From assembly GCA_025935735.1 (NCBI GenBank), contig JAICUS010000276.1, positions 1 to 7,681 on the forward strand: a stretch of 7,681 bases of DNA, in the 5' to 3' direction. Shown one piece after another: positions 1 to 5,163 of the stretch. Origin of the DNA: Solirubrobacteraceae bacterium (GTDB taxonomy: Bacteria > Actinomycetota > Thermoleophilia > Solirubrobacterales > Solirubrobacteraceae). Made by a program: the position numbers and the translations under genes. The notes under the pieces are model-generated. The model saw only the letters and a program-made list of their open reading frames with translations. It was not told the DNA's origin and made no database searches. The first letter of the stretch is position 1; every line of letters starts with the position of its first letter.

Positions 1-139
1 CGAGGCCGAGCACGTTGCCGTGCCCGAAGATCCCCCACAGCGCGGGAACCGCTCGCCGGCGGACACCGTCCCGCACCGAATACTGCGCCTGCAGCCACCG
101 CACGAGCGCCTGGCCGGTGGTGAGCCGGACGTCGCTCAT
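1..139 (-). CDS. iolD: IolD-like thiamine-diphosphate enzyme, N-terminal fragment (runs off the window)
   Basis: Only the first 46 codons are present; the gene continues beyond the left edge. The N-terminus reads MSDVRLTTGQALVRWLQAQ and continues through a GIFGHGNVLGL segment. This matches the start of IolD, 3D-(3,5/4)-trihydroxycyclohexane-1,2-dione hydrolase, a thiamine-diphosphate enzyme that opens the cyclohexane ring in myo-inositol catabolism. The phrase 'R.T.aQALVrfL' followed by 'GIFGHGN' is typical of that family. The ATG overlaps the TGA of the upstream dehydrogenase by four bases (ATGA), so the two are probably cotranscribed and translationally coupled. No catalytic residue downstream of the start can be checked. 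Another member of the acetolactate-synthase-like superfamily is possible but less likely. Confidence 0.72.
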   Translation of the reverse strand, partial: MSDVRLTTGQALVRWLQAQYSVRDGVRRRAVPALWGIFGHGNVLGL

Positions 140-1116
140 GCCGGCGTCACCAGATCGAAGGCGACGCGGCCCGCCGGCTCGCGCCCGCCCAGCACGGCGA
201 GGACGTCGTCGGTCGCGCGGCGCGTCATCTCGCGCACCGAGCGCTCGCTCAGCCCGGCGACGTGCGGGGTGAGGACGACGTTCGGCAGCGCGAGCAGGCG
301 CGTGGTGTGCGGCGGCTCGAGCGCGAGCACGTCCAGCGCGGCCGCCCGCAGCGCGCCGCGCTCGAGCGCGTCGGCCAGCGCGCCCTCGTCGACCAGGCCG
401 CCGCGGGCGGTGTTGACCAGCACCGCGTGCGCGGGCATGAGCGCCAGCCGCCGGCGGTCCAGCAGCCCGCGCGTGTCCGCGGTCAGCGGCGCGTGCAGCG
501 AGACGACGTCGCTGGACCGCAGCAGCGCCTCGAGCTCCACGCGCTCCACGCCCGGCGCGTCGCCCAGCCGGGGATCGCACACCAGCACGCGCACACCGAA
601 GCCGCCGAGCCGGCGCCGGACCGCCCGCCCGATCGCGCCGTAGCCCACGAGGCCGACCGTCGCTCCGTCGAGCTCGCCGGCCAGCGCCGGGCCCGTGCGC
701 TCCCAGCCGCCCGCTCGCACGGCGCGATCGTGCTCGGGCACGCGCCGCAGCGCGGCCAGCATGAGCGCGAGCGTGTGGTCCGCGGTCGTCGCCGTGTTCG
801 CACCGGGCGTCGTGCAGACCGCGACGCCGTGCCGCGCCGCCGCCTCGAGGTCGATCGAGTCCGTGCCCACGCCCACCCGCGCGATCACGCGCAGGTGCGG
901 TGCCGCCCCGAGCACCCGCGCGTCGAAGCGGTCGGTCGAGACGATCGCCCCGGCCGCGCCGTCGAGCAGCTCGATCAGCCGCGCGGGCGACCGGCCGGCG
1001 CCGTCGGGGGCGAGCCGCACCGCATAGCCGGCCGCGCGCAGCCGCGCGCCCGTCTGGGCGCCGTCGGGCTCGAAGCCGGGCCACGTGACCAGGACAGCAG
1101 GCACGAACTGATCCAA
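136..1116 (-). CDS. D-isomer-specific 2-hydroxyacid dehydrogenase (phosphoglycerate-dehydrogenase-like)
   Basis: A 326-residue NAD-dependent dehydrogenase that should interconvert a 2-hydroxyacid and a 2-ketoacid in the cytoplasm. The Rossmann glycine motif GYGAIG lies at 158-163, and Asp181 at the end of the second strand favours NAD over NADP. The catalytic triad is Arg238 (NTARGG), Glu267 (LALEP) and His285 (LTPHVAG). Length is normal for the catalytic plus nucleotide-binding core, with no ACT regulatory domain, so biosynthetic serine synthesis is not the obvious role. The first codon is TTG at 1116. An in-frame GTG at 1104 is an alternative, and neither has a strong ribosome binding site. 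The stop overlaps the IolD-like gene by four bases, so it probably works on a sugar-acid or inositol-derived 2-keto/2-hydroxyacid; the substrate cannot be read from sequence. A GntR-like operator motif spans its start. Confidence 0.9.
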   Translation of the reverse strand: MDQFVPAVLVTWPGFEPDGAQTGARLRAAGYAVRLAPDGAGRSPARLIELLDGAAGAIVSTDRFDARVLGAAPHLRVIARVGVGTDSIDLEAAARHGVAVCTTPGANTATTADHTLALMLAALRRVPEHDRAVRAGGWERTGPALAGELDGATVGLVGYGAIGRAVRRRLGGFGVRVLVCDPRLGDAPGVERVELEALLRSSDVVSLHAPLTADTRGLLDRRRLALMPAHAVLVNTARGGLVDEGALADALERGALRAAALDVLALEPPHTTRLLALPNVVLTPHVAGLSERSVREMTRRATDDVLAVLGGREPAGRVAFDLVTPA

Positions 1117-1132
1117 TCACCGGACCACTTGC
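1116..1132 (-). promoter_or_regulatory. Candidate GntR operator over the dehydrogenase start
   Basis: The plus strand reads atcaccggac at 1116-1125. The same ten bases occur at 4586-4595 just upstream of the GntR gene. On the minus strand the site reads TGGTCC, seven bases, GGATCA, an imperfect dyad (5 of 6 arm positions), which is a plausible architecture for a dimeric GntR/FCD repressor. The site overlaps the start codon of the dehydrogenase, so binding could block initiation. Assignment to the nearby GntR protein is inference. Confidence 0.35.
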
Positions 1133-1186
1133 CCTGACCAGGCACAGATCCGTCCGGGTGCCGCGCGAACGCGGCAGCGCTCCGCT

Positions 1187-1395
1187 TCGCCGCCCGTGTG
1201 CCGGGGACGGCGGACGCCCGACGCCGTCGCGCCGCCCGCGTACGGGGGTCGGCGGACGCACCGGCGCTCCTCGCCGCCCGCGTGTCGGAGTCGGCGGACA
1301 CACCGGCGCTGCCTCGCCGCCCGCGTGCCGGGGCCGGCGGACGCACCGGCGCTCACTCGCCGCCCGCTTGCCGGGGCCGGCGAACGGCTGGCTGG
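1187..1395. repeat. Tandem array, five degenerate 42-43 bp units with hairpins
   Basis: The anchor gccgcccgcg (with small variations) recurs at 1189, 1231, 1273, 1316 and 1359, giving spacings of 42, 42, 43 and 43 bp. The central units share the body gtcggcggacgcaccggc or gccggcggacgcaccggc, which contains the inverted pair GCCGG / CCGGC around an eight-base loop, so each can form a hairpin. The first and last units are more diverged. The last runs into the inverted copy of the 45-bp repeat at 1379-1404. Unit spacing drifts from 42 to 43, which breaks any long reading frame, so a protein repeat is unlikely. Confidence 0.8.
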
Positions 1396-1404
1396 GTAGG
1401 GGGT
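1379..1404 (-). repeat. Inverted partial copy of the 45-bp dispersed repeat
   Basis: The 26 bases here match the reverse complement of 1607-1632 and of 1678-1703 with one mismatch (a T for C in the arm cggcgaacggc). They end in ggctgggtaggggg. This copy is opposite in orientation to the two downstream copies and flanks the AT-richer island together with them. Confidence 0.75.
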
Positions 1405-1520
1405 GAGAGCCTTGGCCGCCGTGCGCGGTGATCGGTGCGGGGGCGCCCGCGGGAGACGCGTGTCGGGTTAGGCGTGTAGAGGCCGACAAACTTTACTCTC
1501 GATCCCCTGACTGTAAGCCA

Positions 1521-1535
1521 ATATGATCGTACATG
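1521..1535 (+). promoter_or_regulatory. Possible leaderless promoter (TATGAT, then ATG)
   Basis: The stretch 1481-1540 is clearly less GC-rich than its surroundings. TATGAT at 1521-1526 is followed after six bases by ATG at 1533 (reading MSDSRRSG...). The MarR gene has the same geometry: TACGAT, six bases, then ATG and another MSD start. No convincing -35 box is visible. The frame that follows runs 107 codons into the repeats and is not protein-like, so this may be the surviving promoter and first codons of a lost gene. Confidence 0.35.
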
Positions 1536-1589
1536 AGCGATTCCAGGAGATCCGGCCGAGACCCGCACACAGTCGACCCTCCCCGGCAC

Positions 1590-1634
1590 GACCGAAGGCC
1601 CGGCCGCCCCCTACCCAGCCGGCCGTTCGCCGAT
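1590..1634 (+). repeat. 45-bp dispersed repeat, copy 1
   Basis: Identical over 45 bases to 1661-1705, 71 bp downstream. It begins gaccgaaggcccggccgccc and ends ccgttcgccgat. The two direct copies are separated by 26 bp of unrelated GC-rich sequence. Confidence 0.9.
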
Positions 1635-1660
1635 TCCGTCGTACCGCACCGCACCCCGCC

Positions 1661-1705
1661 GACCGAAGGCCCGGCCGCCCCCTACCCAGCCGGCCGTTCG
1701 CCGAT
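1661..1705 (+). repeat. 45-bp dispersed repeat, copy 2
   Basis: Perfect second copy of 1590-1634. On the minus strand it supplies the TAG (1682-1684) that ends the open frame of the degraded membrane protein, so the repeat may have replaced that gene's native 3' end. Confidence 0.9.
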
Positions 1706-2013
1706 CCCGCCGCGCCGCACCGCCCGGCACCGGCCGCGCCGCACCCCGCCGCAGCACGCCACGCCGCACGCGGGCGCTATCCGGAGCCGGGGAGCGCGCC
1801 CGGCGAGGACCACGATGCCGATGCCGACCGCCGCCGCCGCCGCGCACAGGACGTAGACGCCGGTGGCCAGGCCGCGGGACGGTTGGGGGCCGATGCCCTT
1901 CGCGGACGGCCCGCCCAGCGCCGCGACCAGCGGACCCCGAGCGACGAGCAGGGCGAGGCCGGCGACGAGCAGGGCGAGGCCGGCGAGATCACGACGATCC
2001 CGAAGACGGTCAC
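1682..2013 (-). pseudogene. Frameshifted small membrane protein (two membrane segments)
   Basis: Starting at GTG 2013, nine codons read MTVFGIVVI with all third positions G or C. After position 1987 that frame turns into serine/arginine-rich text. The frame one step over continues the hydrophobic helix as AGLALLVAGLALLVARGPLV, then a short loop, then VYVLCAAAAAVGIGIVVLAG and the basic end RAPRLR. This second frame has G/C at roughly 93% of third positions and no ATG, GTG or TTG start of its own before the first membrane helix. The pattern is that of a two-helix membrane protein of roughly 80 residues broken by a one-base deletion (or two-base insertion) near 1985-1987. A 21-bp duplication, AGLALLV twice, sits directly after the break. 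It lies 32 bp after the SDR stop, on the same strand. The 3' part after the basic residues runs into the 45-bp repeat and is probably not original. A sequencing error cannot be excluded. I do not recognise the family. Confidence 0.5.
1941..1982. repeat. Perfect 21-bp tandem duplication
   Basis: The unit gcgacgagcagggcgaggcc plus g occurs at 1941-1961 and 1962-1982, and identity runs four more bases. It encodes the heptad AGLALLV twice in the minus-strand membrane-protein frame and looks like a slippage product. Confidence 0.9.
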
Positions 2014-2045
2014 AGGAGGCCAGTGGTCGTGCCTTCCCTCAGGGG

Positions 2046-2804
2046 TCAGCCTGCGCGACGGGCCGTCAGGCCGCCGTCGACGAACAGCGTCGTGCCCGTG
2101 ATGTAGCCCGCGTCGTCGGACGCCAGGAAGGCGATCGCGGCCGCGACCTCGTCCGGCGTGCCGATCCGGCGCAGGGCGACGGCCGCCGCCATCGCCGCGC
2201 CGGCGGCGGCCGGGTCGGCGGCGCGCTCCATGCTCTCACGCACCAGCCGCGTGTCGGTGAAGCCCGGGCAGACGCAGTTGACACGGACGCGGTGCGGGCC
2301 GTAGTCGAGCGCGAGGCTGCGGGTCAGGCCGACGAGGCCGGACTTGGCCGCGGCGTAGGGGAAGAAGCCCTCGAGCGTGGCCGCGGCGTGCAGCGAGGAC
2401 ACCGTGACGATCGCTCCGCCGCCGGCGGCGAGCATGTGCGGGAGCACGTGCTTGGCGGACAGCCAGGCCGACTTGAGGTCGACGGCGAAGAACCCGTCCC
2501 ACTCGGCCTCGGTCATCCGCGTCGCGTCGTGGTTGGCGTTGACGCCGGCGTTGGCCACCAGCACGGCCGGCGGGCCGAGGCGCGCCACGCATTCCGCCAC
2601 GAGCGCGCGGACGTCGGCCTCGCGCCCGGCGTCGGCGGCGACGAAGCAGGCGCGCCGCCCGGCGGCGAGCTCCGCCTCGGCCGCCTCCCCCGCGGCGGCG
2701 TCGCGACCGCAGAAGCAGACGCTCAGCCCGTCGGCCAGCAGCCGGCGCACCGTCGCGAGCCCGATGCCGCGGCTGCCGCCGGTCACCAGCGCGACGCGAG
2801 ACAT
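2046..2804 (-). CDS. Short-chain dehydrogenase/reductase (SDR), classical type
   Basis: A 252-residue NAD(P)-dependent oxidoreductase, the normal length for classical SDRs. The cofactor motif TGGSRGIG is at 8-15, the adenine-contacting Asp58 follows, and NAG is at 85-87. The catalytic residues are Ser137, Tyr150 and Lys154 (YAAAK), and PG is at 180-181. The C-terminus YITGTTLFVDGG is the usual SDR ending. The position where many SDRs have the tetrad Asn holds Asp109 (VDLKSAW), a common natural variant. The substrate is unknown. Divergence from a lactonase gene and proximity to IolD suggest a polyol or sugar dehydrogenase whose lactone product would pass to the SMP-30 protein; that link is inference. 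The ATG at 2804 has no upstream room for a ribosome site, so the message is probably leaderless. Confidence 0.93.
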   Translation of the reverse strand: MSRVALVTGGSRGIGLATVRRLLADGLSVCFCGRDAAAGEAAEAELAAGRRACFVAADAGREADVRALVAECVARLGPPAVLVANAGVNANHDATRMTEAEWDGFFAVDLKSAWLSAKHVLPHMLAAGGGAIVTVSSLHAAATLEGFFPYAAAKSGLVGLTRSLALDYGPHRVRVNCVCPGFTDTRLVRESMERAADPAAAGAAMAAAVALRRIGTPDEVAAAIAFLASDDAGYITGTTLFVDGGLTARRAG

Positions 2805-2819
2805 ATAATCACTGTATCA
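2804..2819 (+). promoter_or_regulatory. Overlapping divergent promoters, SDR / SMP-30
   Basis: A perfect TATAAT at 2804-2809 ends 10 bp before the SMP-30 ATG at 2820, giving a transcript with almost no leader. It overlaps the first base of the SDR start codon (2802-2804). For the opposite direction the minus strand reads TACAGT, six bases, then ATG, again consistent with leaderless transcription. Only 15 bp separate the two start codons, so each -35 region must lie in the other gene. No good -35 is visible for either. The plus-strand string aatcac (2807-2812) is shared with the starts of the dehydrogenase and GntR genes. Confidence 0.55.
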
Positions 2820-3647
2820 ATGGACGTTCCGATCGAGACCCTCACGACAGGCGACCGGCTCGGCGAGGGGCCCGTCTGGATGGCGGGCGAGCAGGCGCTG
2901 CTGCGCGTGGACATCGCCGCCGGTGAGATCGTGCGCCGGAAGGCGGACGGGAGCGAGACACGGCGCGCGCTCGGCGCCCCCGTCGGCTTCGCGCTGCCGG
3001 CGGCGGCCGGCGGCCTGGTCGCCGGGGTCGCCCGCGAGCTCGTCGCGCTCGCCGCCTTCGACGCCGCGCCGCGAACGCTCGCGGCCGTCGAGCCCGGCCG
3101 CCCGCGCAACCGCTTCAACGACGCCGCCTGCGACCCGCGCGGCCGGCTGTGGGCGGGGACGATGTCGACGACGCGCGAGCCGGGTGCGGCCGCGCTCTAC
3201 CGCGTCGAGCCCGGCGGCCTGCCCGAGGTCGCGCTCGCCGGGGCGACCGTGTCCAACGGCCTCGACTGGGACCGCGACGCCACGCGCCTGTACTACGTCG
3301 ACTCGGTCACCCAGCGCATCGACGCGATCGACTTCGACCTCGATCGCGGCCGGCTCGGCGCGCGGCGGCCGTTCGCCGCGGTCGACCCGGCCGACGGCCT
3401 CCCGGACGGCCTGTGCGTCGACGCCGACGGCGGAATCTGGCTCGCGCTGTTCGGCGGCGGCGCCATCCGCCGCTACACCCCCGCCGGCCGGCTCGACGCC
3501 CACATCGCGCTGCCGGTCAGCCATCCCACCAGCCTCGCGTTCGGCGGCCCCGAGCTGCGCGACCTCTACGTCACCTCGGCCGGGCCGCTGCTGCGGCTGC
3601 GCCCCGGCGTGGCGGGACGCCCACCGACGCCGTTCGGCGGCGGCTAG
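2820..3647 (+). CDS. SMP-30/gluconolactonase family protein (sugar lactonase)
   Basis: A 275-residue six-bladed propeller enzyme of the SMP-30/gluconolactonase/LRE family, which hydrolyses aldonolactones using one divalent metal. The expected metal ligands are all visible: Glu16 (GEGPVW), Asn146 (VSNGLDW) and Asp196 (PDGLCVD). Substrate-contacting Arg98 and Asn100 lie in NRFND, followed by the conserved RLWAGTM. The ATG at 2820 fits the domain start exactly. The open frame extends far upstream (to 1863), but that part is antisense to the SDR gene and not real. The C-terminus is slightly short: the usual loop between the last strands (YVTS...LLRLRPGV) is nearly absent. The natural partner is likely the divergent SDR dehydrogenase. 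The TAG stop is part of a CTAG that forms one end of an inserted element. Confidence 0.93.
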   Translation: MDVPIETLTTGDRLGEGPVWMAGEQALLRVDIAAGEIVRRKADGSETRRALGAPVGFALPAAAGGLVAGVARELVALAAFDAAPRTLAAVEPGRPRNRFNDAACDPRGRLWAGTMSTTREPGAAALYRVEPGGLPEVALAGATVSNGLDWDRDATRLYYVDSVTQRIDAIDFDLDRGRLGARRPFAAVDPADGLPDGLCVDADGGIWLALFGGGAIRRYTPAGRLDAHIALPVSHPTSLAFGGPELRDLYVTSAGPLLRLRPGVAGRPPTPFGGG

Positions 3648-3845
3648 TGGTCGTCCCCGGAAATACGGTGGGTCGCTGGCGGCGGCAACCGTCGCGTCTG
3701 CCGATGCACGGTGGGCGCGAGCATGCTGGTGGCACGTATGCGCCCGCCGGGCGCCGCGAGCGAAGCGGTGGCGAGCCCGCAGGGCGAGACAGAATGCGGC
3801 GGGGGCCCGTCAGACCCCGGCCGTATTTTCGGGGGCGGCCACTAG
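3644..3845. mobile_element. MITE-like 194-bp element flanked by CTAG duplications
   Basis: The left terminal repeat 3648-3668 starts tggtcgtccccggaaatacg. The right one, 3821-3841 read on the minus strand, starts tggccgcccccgaaaatacg. They match at 18 of 21 positions. Each is flanked on the outside by CTAG (3644-3647 and 3842-3845), as expected for a 4-bp target-site duplication. The element is 194 bp with a 152-bp GC-rich interior carrying small hairpins (ccgc/gcgg near 3753-3770 and gccc/gggc just after) and no gene. A CTAG target recalls the YTAR target of IS5-type transposases, but no transposase is present, so a non-autonomous element is inferred. In RNA the terminal repeats would pair as a long stem, so it could also act as a two-way terminator between the convergent genes. 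Confidence 0.65.
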
Positions 3846-4582
3846 GCCGCGCGGGCCACCCGGCGGGCATGCTGGCGCAGGTACTCCGCGACTGTGTCGA
3901 GGTGCGTGCGCACCGCTGTGCGCGCCCGCTCGGGATCGTGCGCGCGCACGGCGGCGAGGATCTCCGCGTGCTCCGGGAATGCCCGCGCGCGCCGCGCCGC
4001 GGGCCGGGCGAGCGGATAGCGGGCGGCCAGGAGCGCGTCGTCGATCCGGCGTACGAGCGAGACGAGCGCGACGTTGCCCGTGGCGGCCACCAGCGCGGCG
4101 TGGAACGCGACGTCGGCCTCGTGGTAGGCCCGCTCGCTGTCGCGCGCCGGGCGCATGCGCAGCGCCTGCTCCATCTCCCACAGGCGCGAGGACATCGTGT
4201 CGATCTGCGCGGGTGTCGCCCGCTCCGCCGCCAGCGCCGCCGCCTCGGTCTCGATGATCCGGCGGCACTCGAGGTACTCGCCGAGCAGCGGCACGGCGGC
4301 CGGCCCGTCGAGCGCCGCAGCGATCACCTCGGAGTCGAAGAGGTCCCACTCGTCGCGCGGGTTGACGGTCGAGGAGCTGCCGTGGCGGACGGTGATCAGC
4401 CCGCGCTCCTCCAGCGCGCGCAGCGCCTCGCGGGCGATTCCCCGGCTGATGCCGAAGCGCTCGGCCACGGCCACCTCGCGGGGCAGCGCATCGCCGGGGG
4501 CCAGCCGCCCGCCGACGATGTCGCGCGCATATTGGGCCATTGCGTCACGGTGCAGCCGCGCCATCGCCTGAGACCCAATCAC
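3842..4582 (-). CDS. GntR-family transcriptional regulator, FCD (FadR) subfamily
   Basis: A 246-residue repressor-type protein. The winged helix-turn-helix spans about residues 8-75, with the GntR signature LPREVAVAERFGISRGIARE and the wing GLITVRHGSSSTV. The C-terminal all-helical FCD ligand domain follows, about residues 95-240. Its usual metal site is complete: Asp157, His161, His205 and His227. Members sense organic or sugar acids and often repress nearby catabolic genes. The convergent lactonase, the SDR and the IolD/dehydrogenase pair are the obvious targets, and a 10-bp motif upstream of this gene recurs at the dehydrogenase start, suggesting autoregulation too. The start is GTG at 4582; ATG at 4564 (MARLHRD) is a good alternative because family proteins often begin just before the HTH. 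The TAG stop uses the right-hand CTAG of the inserted element. Confidence 0.93.
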   Translation of the reverse strand: MIGSQAMARLHRDAMAQYARDIVGGRLAPGDALPREVAVAERFGISRGIAREALRALEERGLITVRHGSSSTVNPRDEWDLFDSEVIAAALDGPAAVPLLGEYLECRRIIETEAAALAAERATPAQIDTMSSRLWEMEQALRMRPARDSERAYHEADVAFHAALVAATGNVALVSLVRRIDDALLAARYPLARPAARRARAFPEHAEILAAVRAHDPERARTAVRTHLDTVAEYLRQHARRVARAA

Positions 4583-4603
4583 ACGATCACCGGACGGTCA
4601 ACG
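4583..4603 (-). promoter_or_regulatory. Promoter/operator region of the GntR gene
   Basis: On the minus strand TTGACC lies 17 bases before the start-codon region, followed by GTCCGGTGATCG. The ten bases atcaccggac (plus strand 4586-4595) also occur at 1116-1125 over the dehydrogenase start, and gtgattgg recurs next to both starts. This fits an autoregulatory operator. No clear -10 is visible. Confidence 0.35.
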
Positions 4604-4635
4604 CGATGGCCCGCGGGCTGGGCCAGAAGCTCAAG

Positions 4636-4650
4636 TACGATCGGGCCATG
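4636..4650 (+). promoter_or_regulatory. -10 box and leaderless start of the MarR gene
   Basis: TACGAT at 4636-4641 is followed after six bases by the ATG at 4648, placing the transcription start at or next to the A of the start codon. No Shine-Dalgarno precedes the ATG. This geometry is the reason for choosing 4648 over the in-frame ATG at 4606 or the longer open frame back to 4540. Confidence 0.45.
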
Positions 4651-5163
4651 AGCGACGAGGCGCCAGCCGGCGTGACCCGGGTGCGCCGCGCGCTCGCCGG
4701 GCTGGAGCTCGCCGCGCTGCGCCATCGCAGCGCCGTCAAGCGCGTGCTCGGCGTGGGCGACGAGGAGCTGTGCGCGCTGCTGCACCTCGTCCACCACGGC
4801 GGCGCCTCGCAGCGTCAGCTGGCCGAGCTGACGACGCTCTCGCGCAGCGGCACGGGCGCGATGGTGCAGCGGCTCGAGCAGCACGGGCTGGTCCAGCGCC
4901 GGCCCCAGCCGGGCGACCGTCGCGCCCGGGTGGTCGAGCTCTCCCCCGCCGGGCGCGAGCGCATGCAGCGCGCCTACCGGGAGCTCGACGCGGCGCTGGC
5001 CGCCGCGCTGCCCGACTCCCCGGACGCCGACCTCGACGCGCTCGCCCGGCTGCTCGACCGGATCGGCCACGCCGCCGACCGCGCGCAGGCCGAGCTCGGC
5101 GGCGCTAGCCCCGCGCCCCCGCCTCCGCCGCCCGGCGAGCCGATCTGGCGCCGTTGGGGCTGA
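4648..5163 (+). CDS. MarR-family winged-helix transcriptional regulator
   Basis: A 171-residue regulator starting MSDEAPAG. The winged helix lies at about residues 35-100: the helices LCALLHLVHHGGASQRQLAEL and LSRSGTGAMVQRLEQHGL, then the wing RRPQPGDRRARVVELSPAG, which carries the DxR-type basic wing typical of MarR proteins. The flanking helices needed for dimerisation are present. The tail (152-171) is proline-rich and ends GEPIWRRWG, unlike the domain core. It is divergent from the GntR gene by 65 bp and convergent with, and overlapping, the last gene of the peptide operon by 59 bp. The ligand is unknown. It could control the adjacent operon or an off-window gene. Confidence 0.88.
   Translation: MSDEAPAGVTRVRRALAGLELAALRHRSAVKRVLGVGDEELCALLHLVHHGGASQRQLAELTTLSRSGTGAMVQRLEQHGLVQRRPQPGDRRARVVELSPAGRERMQRAYRELDAALAAALPDSPDADLDALARLLDRIGHAADRAQAELGGASPAPPPPPPGEPIWRRWG

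Larger units (their letters stand above)
1117..2045. other. Repeat-rich region without an intact gene
   Basis: About 930 bp lie between the dehydrogenase start and the SDR stop. Several open frames cross it on both strands, but none has a recognisable domain. They mostly give arginine/proline/alanine-rich low-complexity translations, as expected from very GC-rich non-coding DNA. The supported contents are a tandem hairpin repeat, dispersed 45-bp repeats with an inverted partial copy, an AT-richer promoter-like island, and the frameshifted remnant of a small membrane protein next to the SDR gene. The mixture looks like an eroded former gene region. Confidence 0.7.

Noticed and set aside
262..1137. 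Plus-strand ORF opposite the 2-hydroxyacid dehydrogenase
   Set aside because: Arginine/glutamine/alanine-rich shadow of a minus-strand gene that carries all catalytic motifs.
1187..1395. CRISPR array
   Set aside because: The 42-43 bp units are contiguous and degenerate, with no alternation of constant repeats and unique spacers, and no cas gene is visible.
1533..1856. 107-codon plus-strand ORF MSDSRRSGRD...
   Set aside because: It has a promoter-like start, but the translation is arginine/proline low complexity, crosses both 45-bp repeats in different frames and has no domain.
1863..2819. Long N-terminal extension of the SMP-30 open frame (about 319 codons)
   Set aside because: It is antisense to the SDR gene, whose motifs are complete, and the lactonase domain starts exactly at ATG 2820 with the GEGPVW metal ligand at residue 16.
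3669..3820. Transposase or cargo gene inside the 194-bp element
   Set aside because: At 152 bp the interior is too short and shows no protein-like frame; it holds only small GC-rich hairpins.
2923..4257. Large plus-strand ORFs across the lactonase 3' end and the GntR gene
   Set aside because: Out-of-frame translations of two well-supported genes; they run through the inserted element and are arginine/alanine rich.
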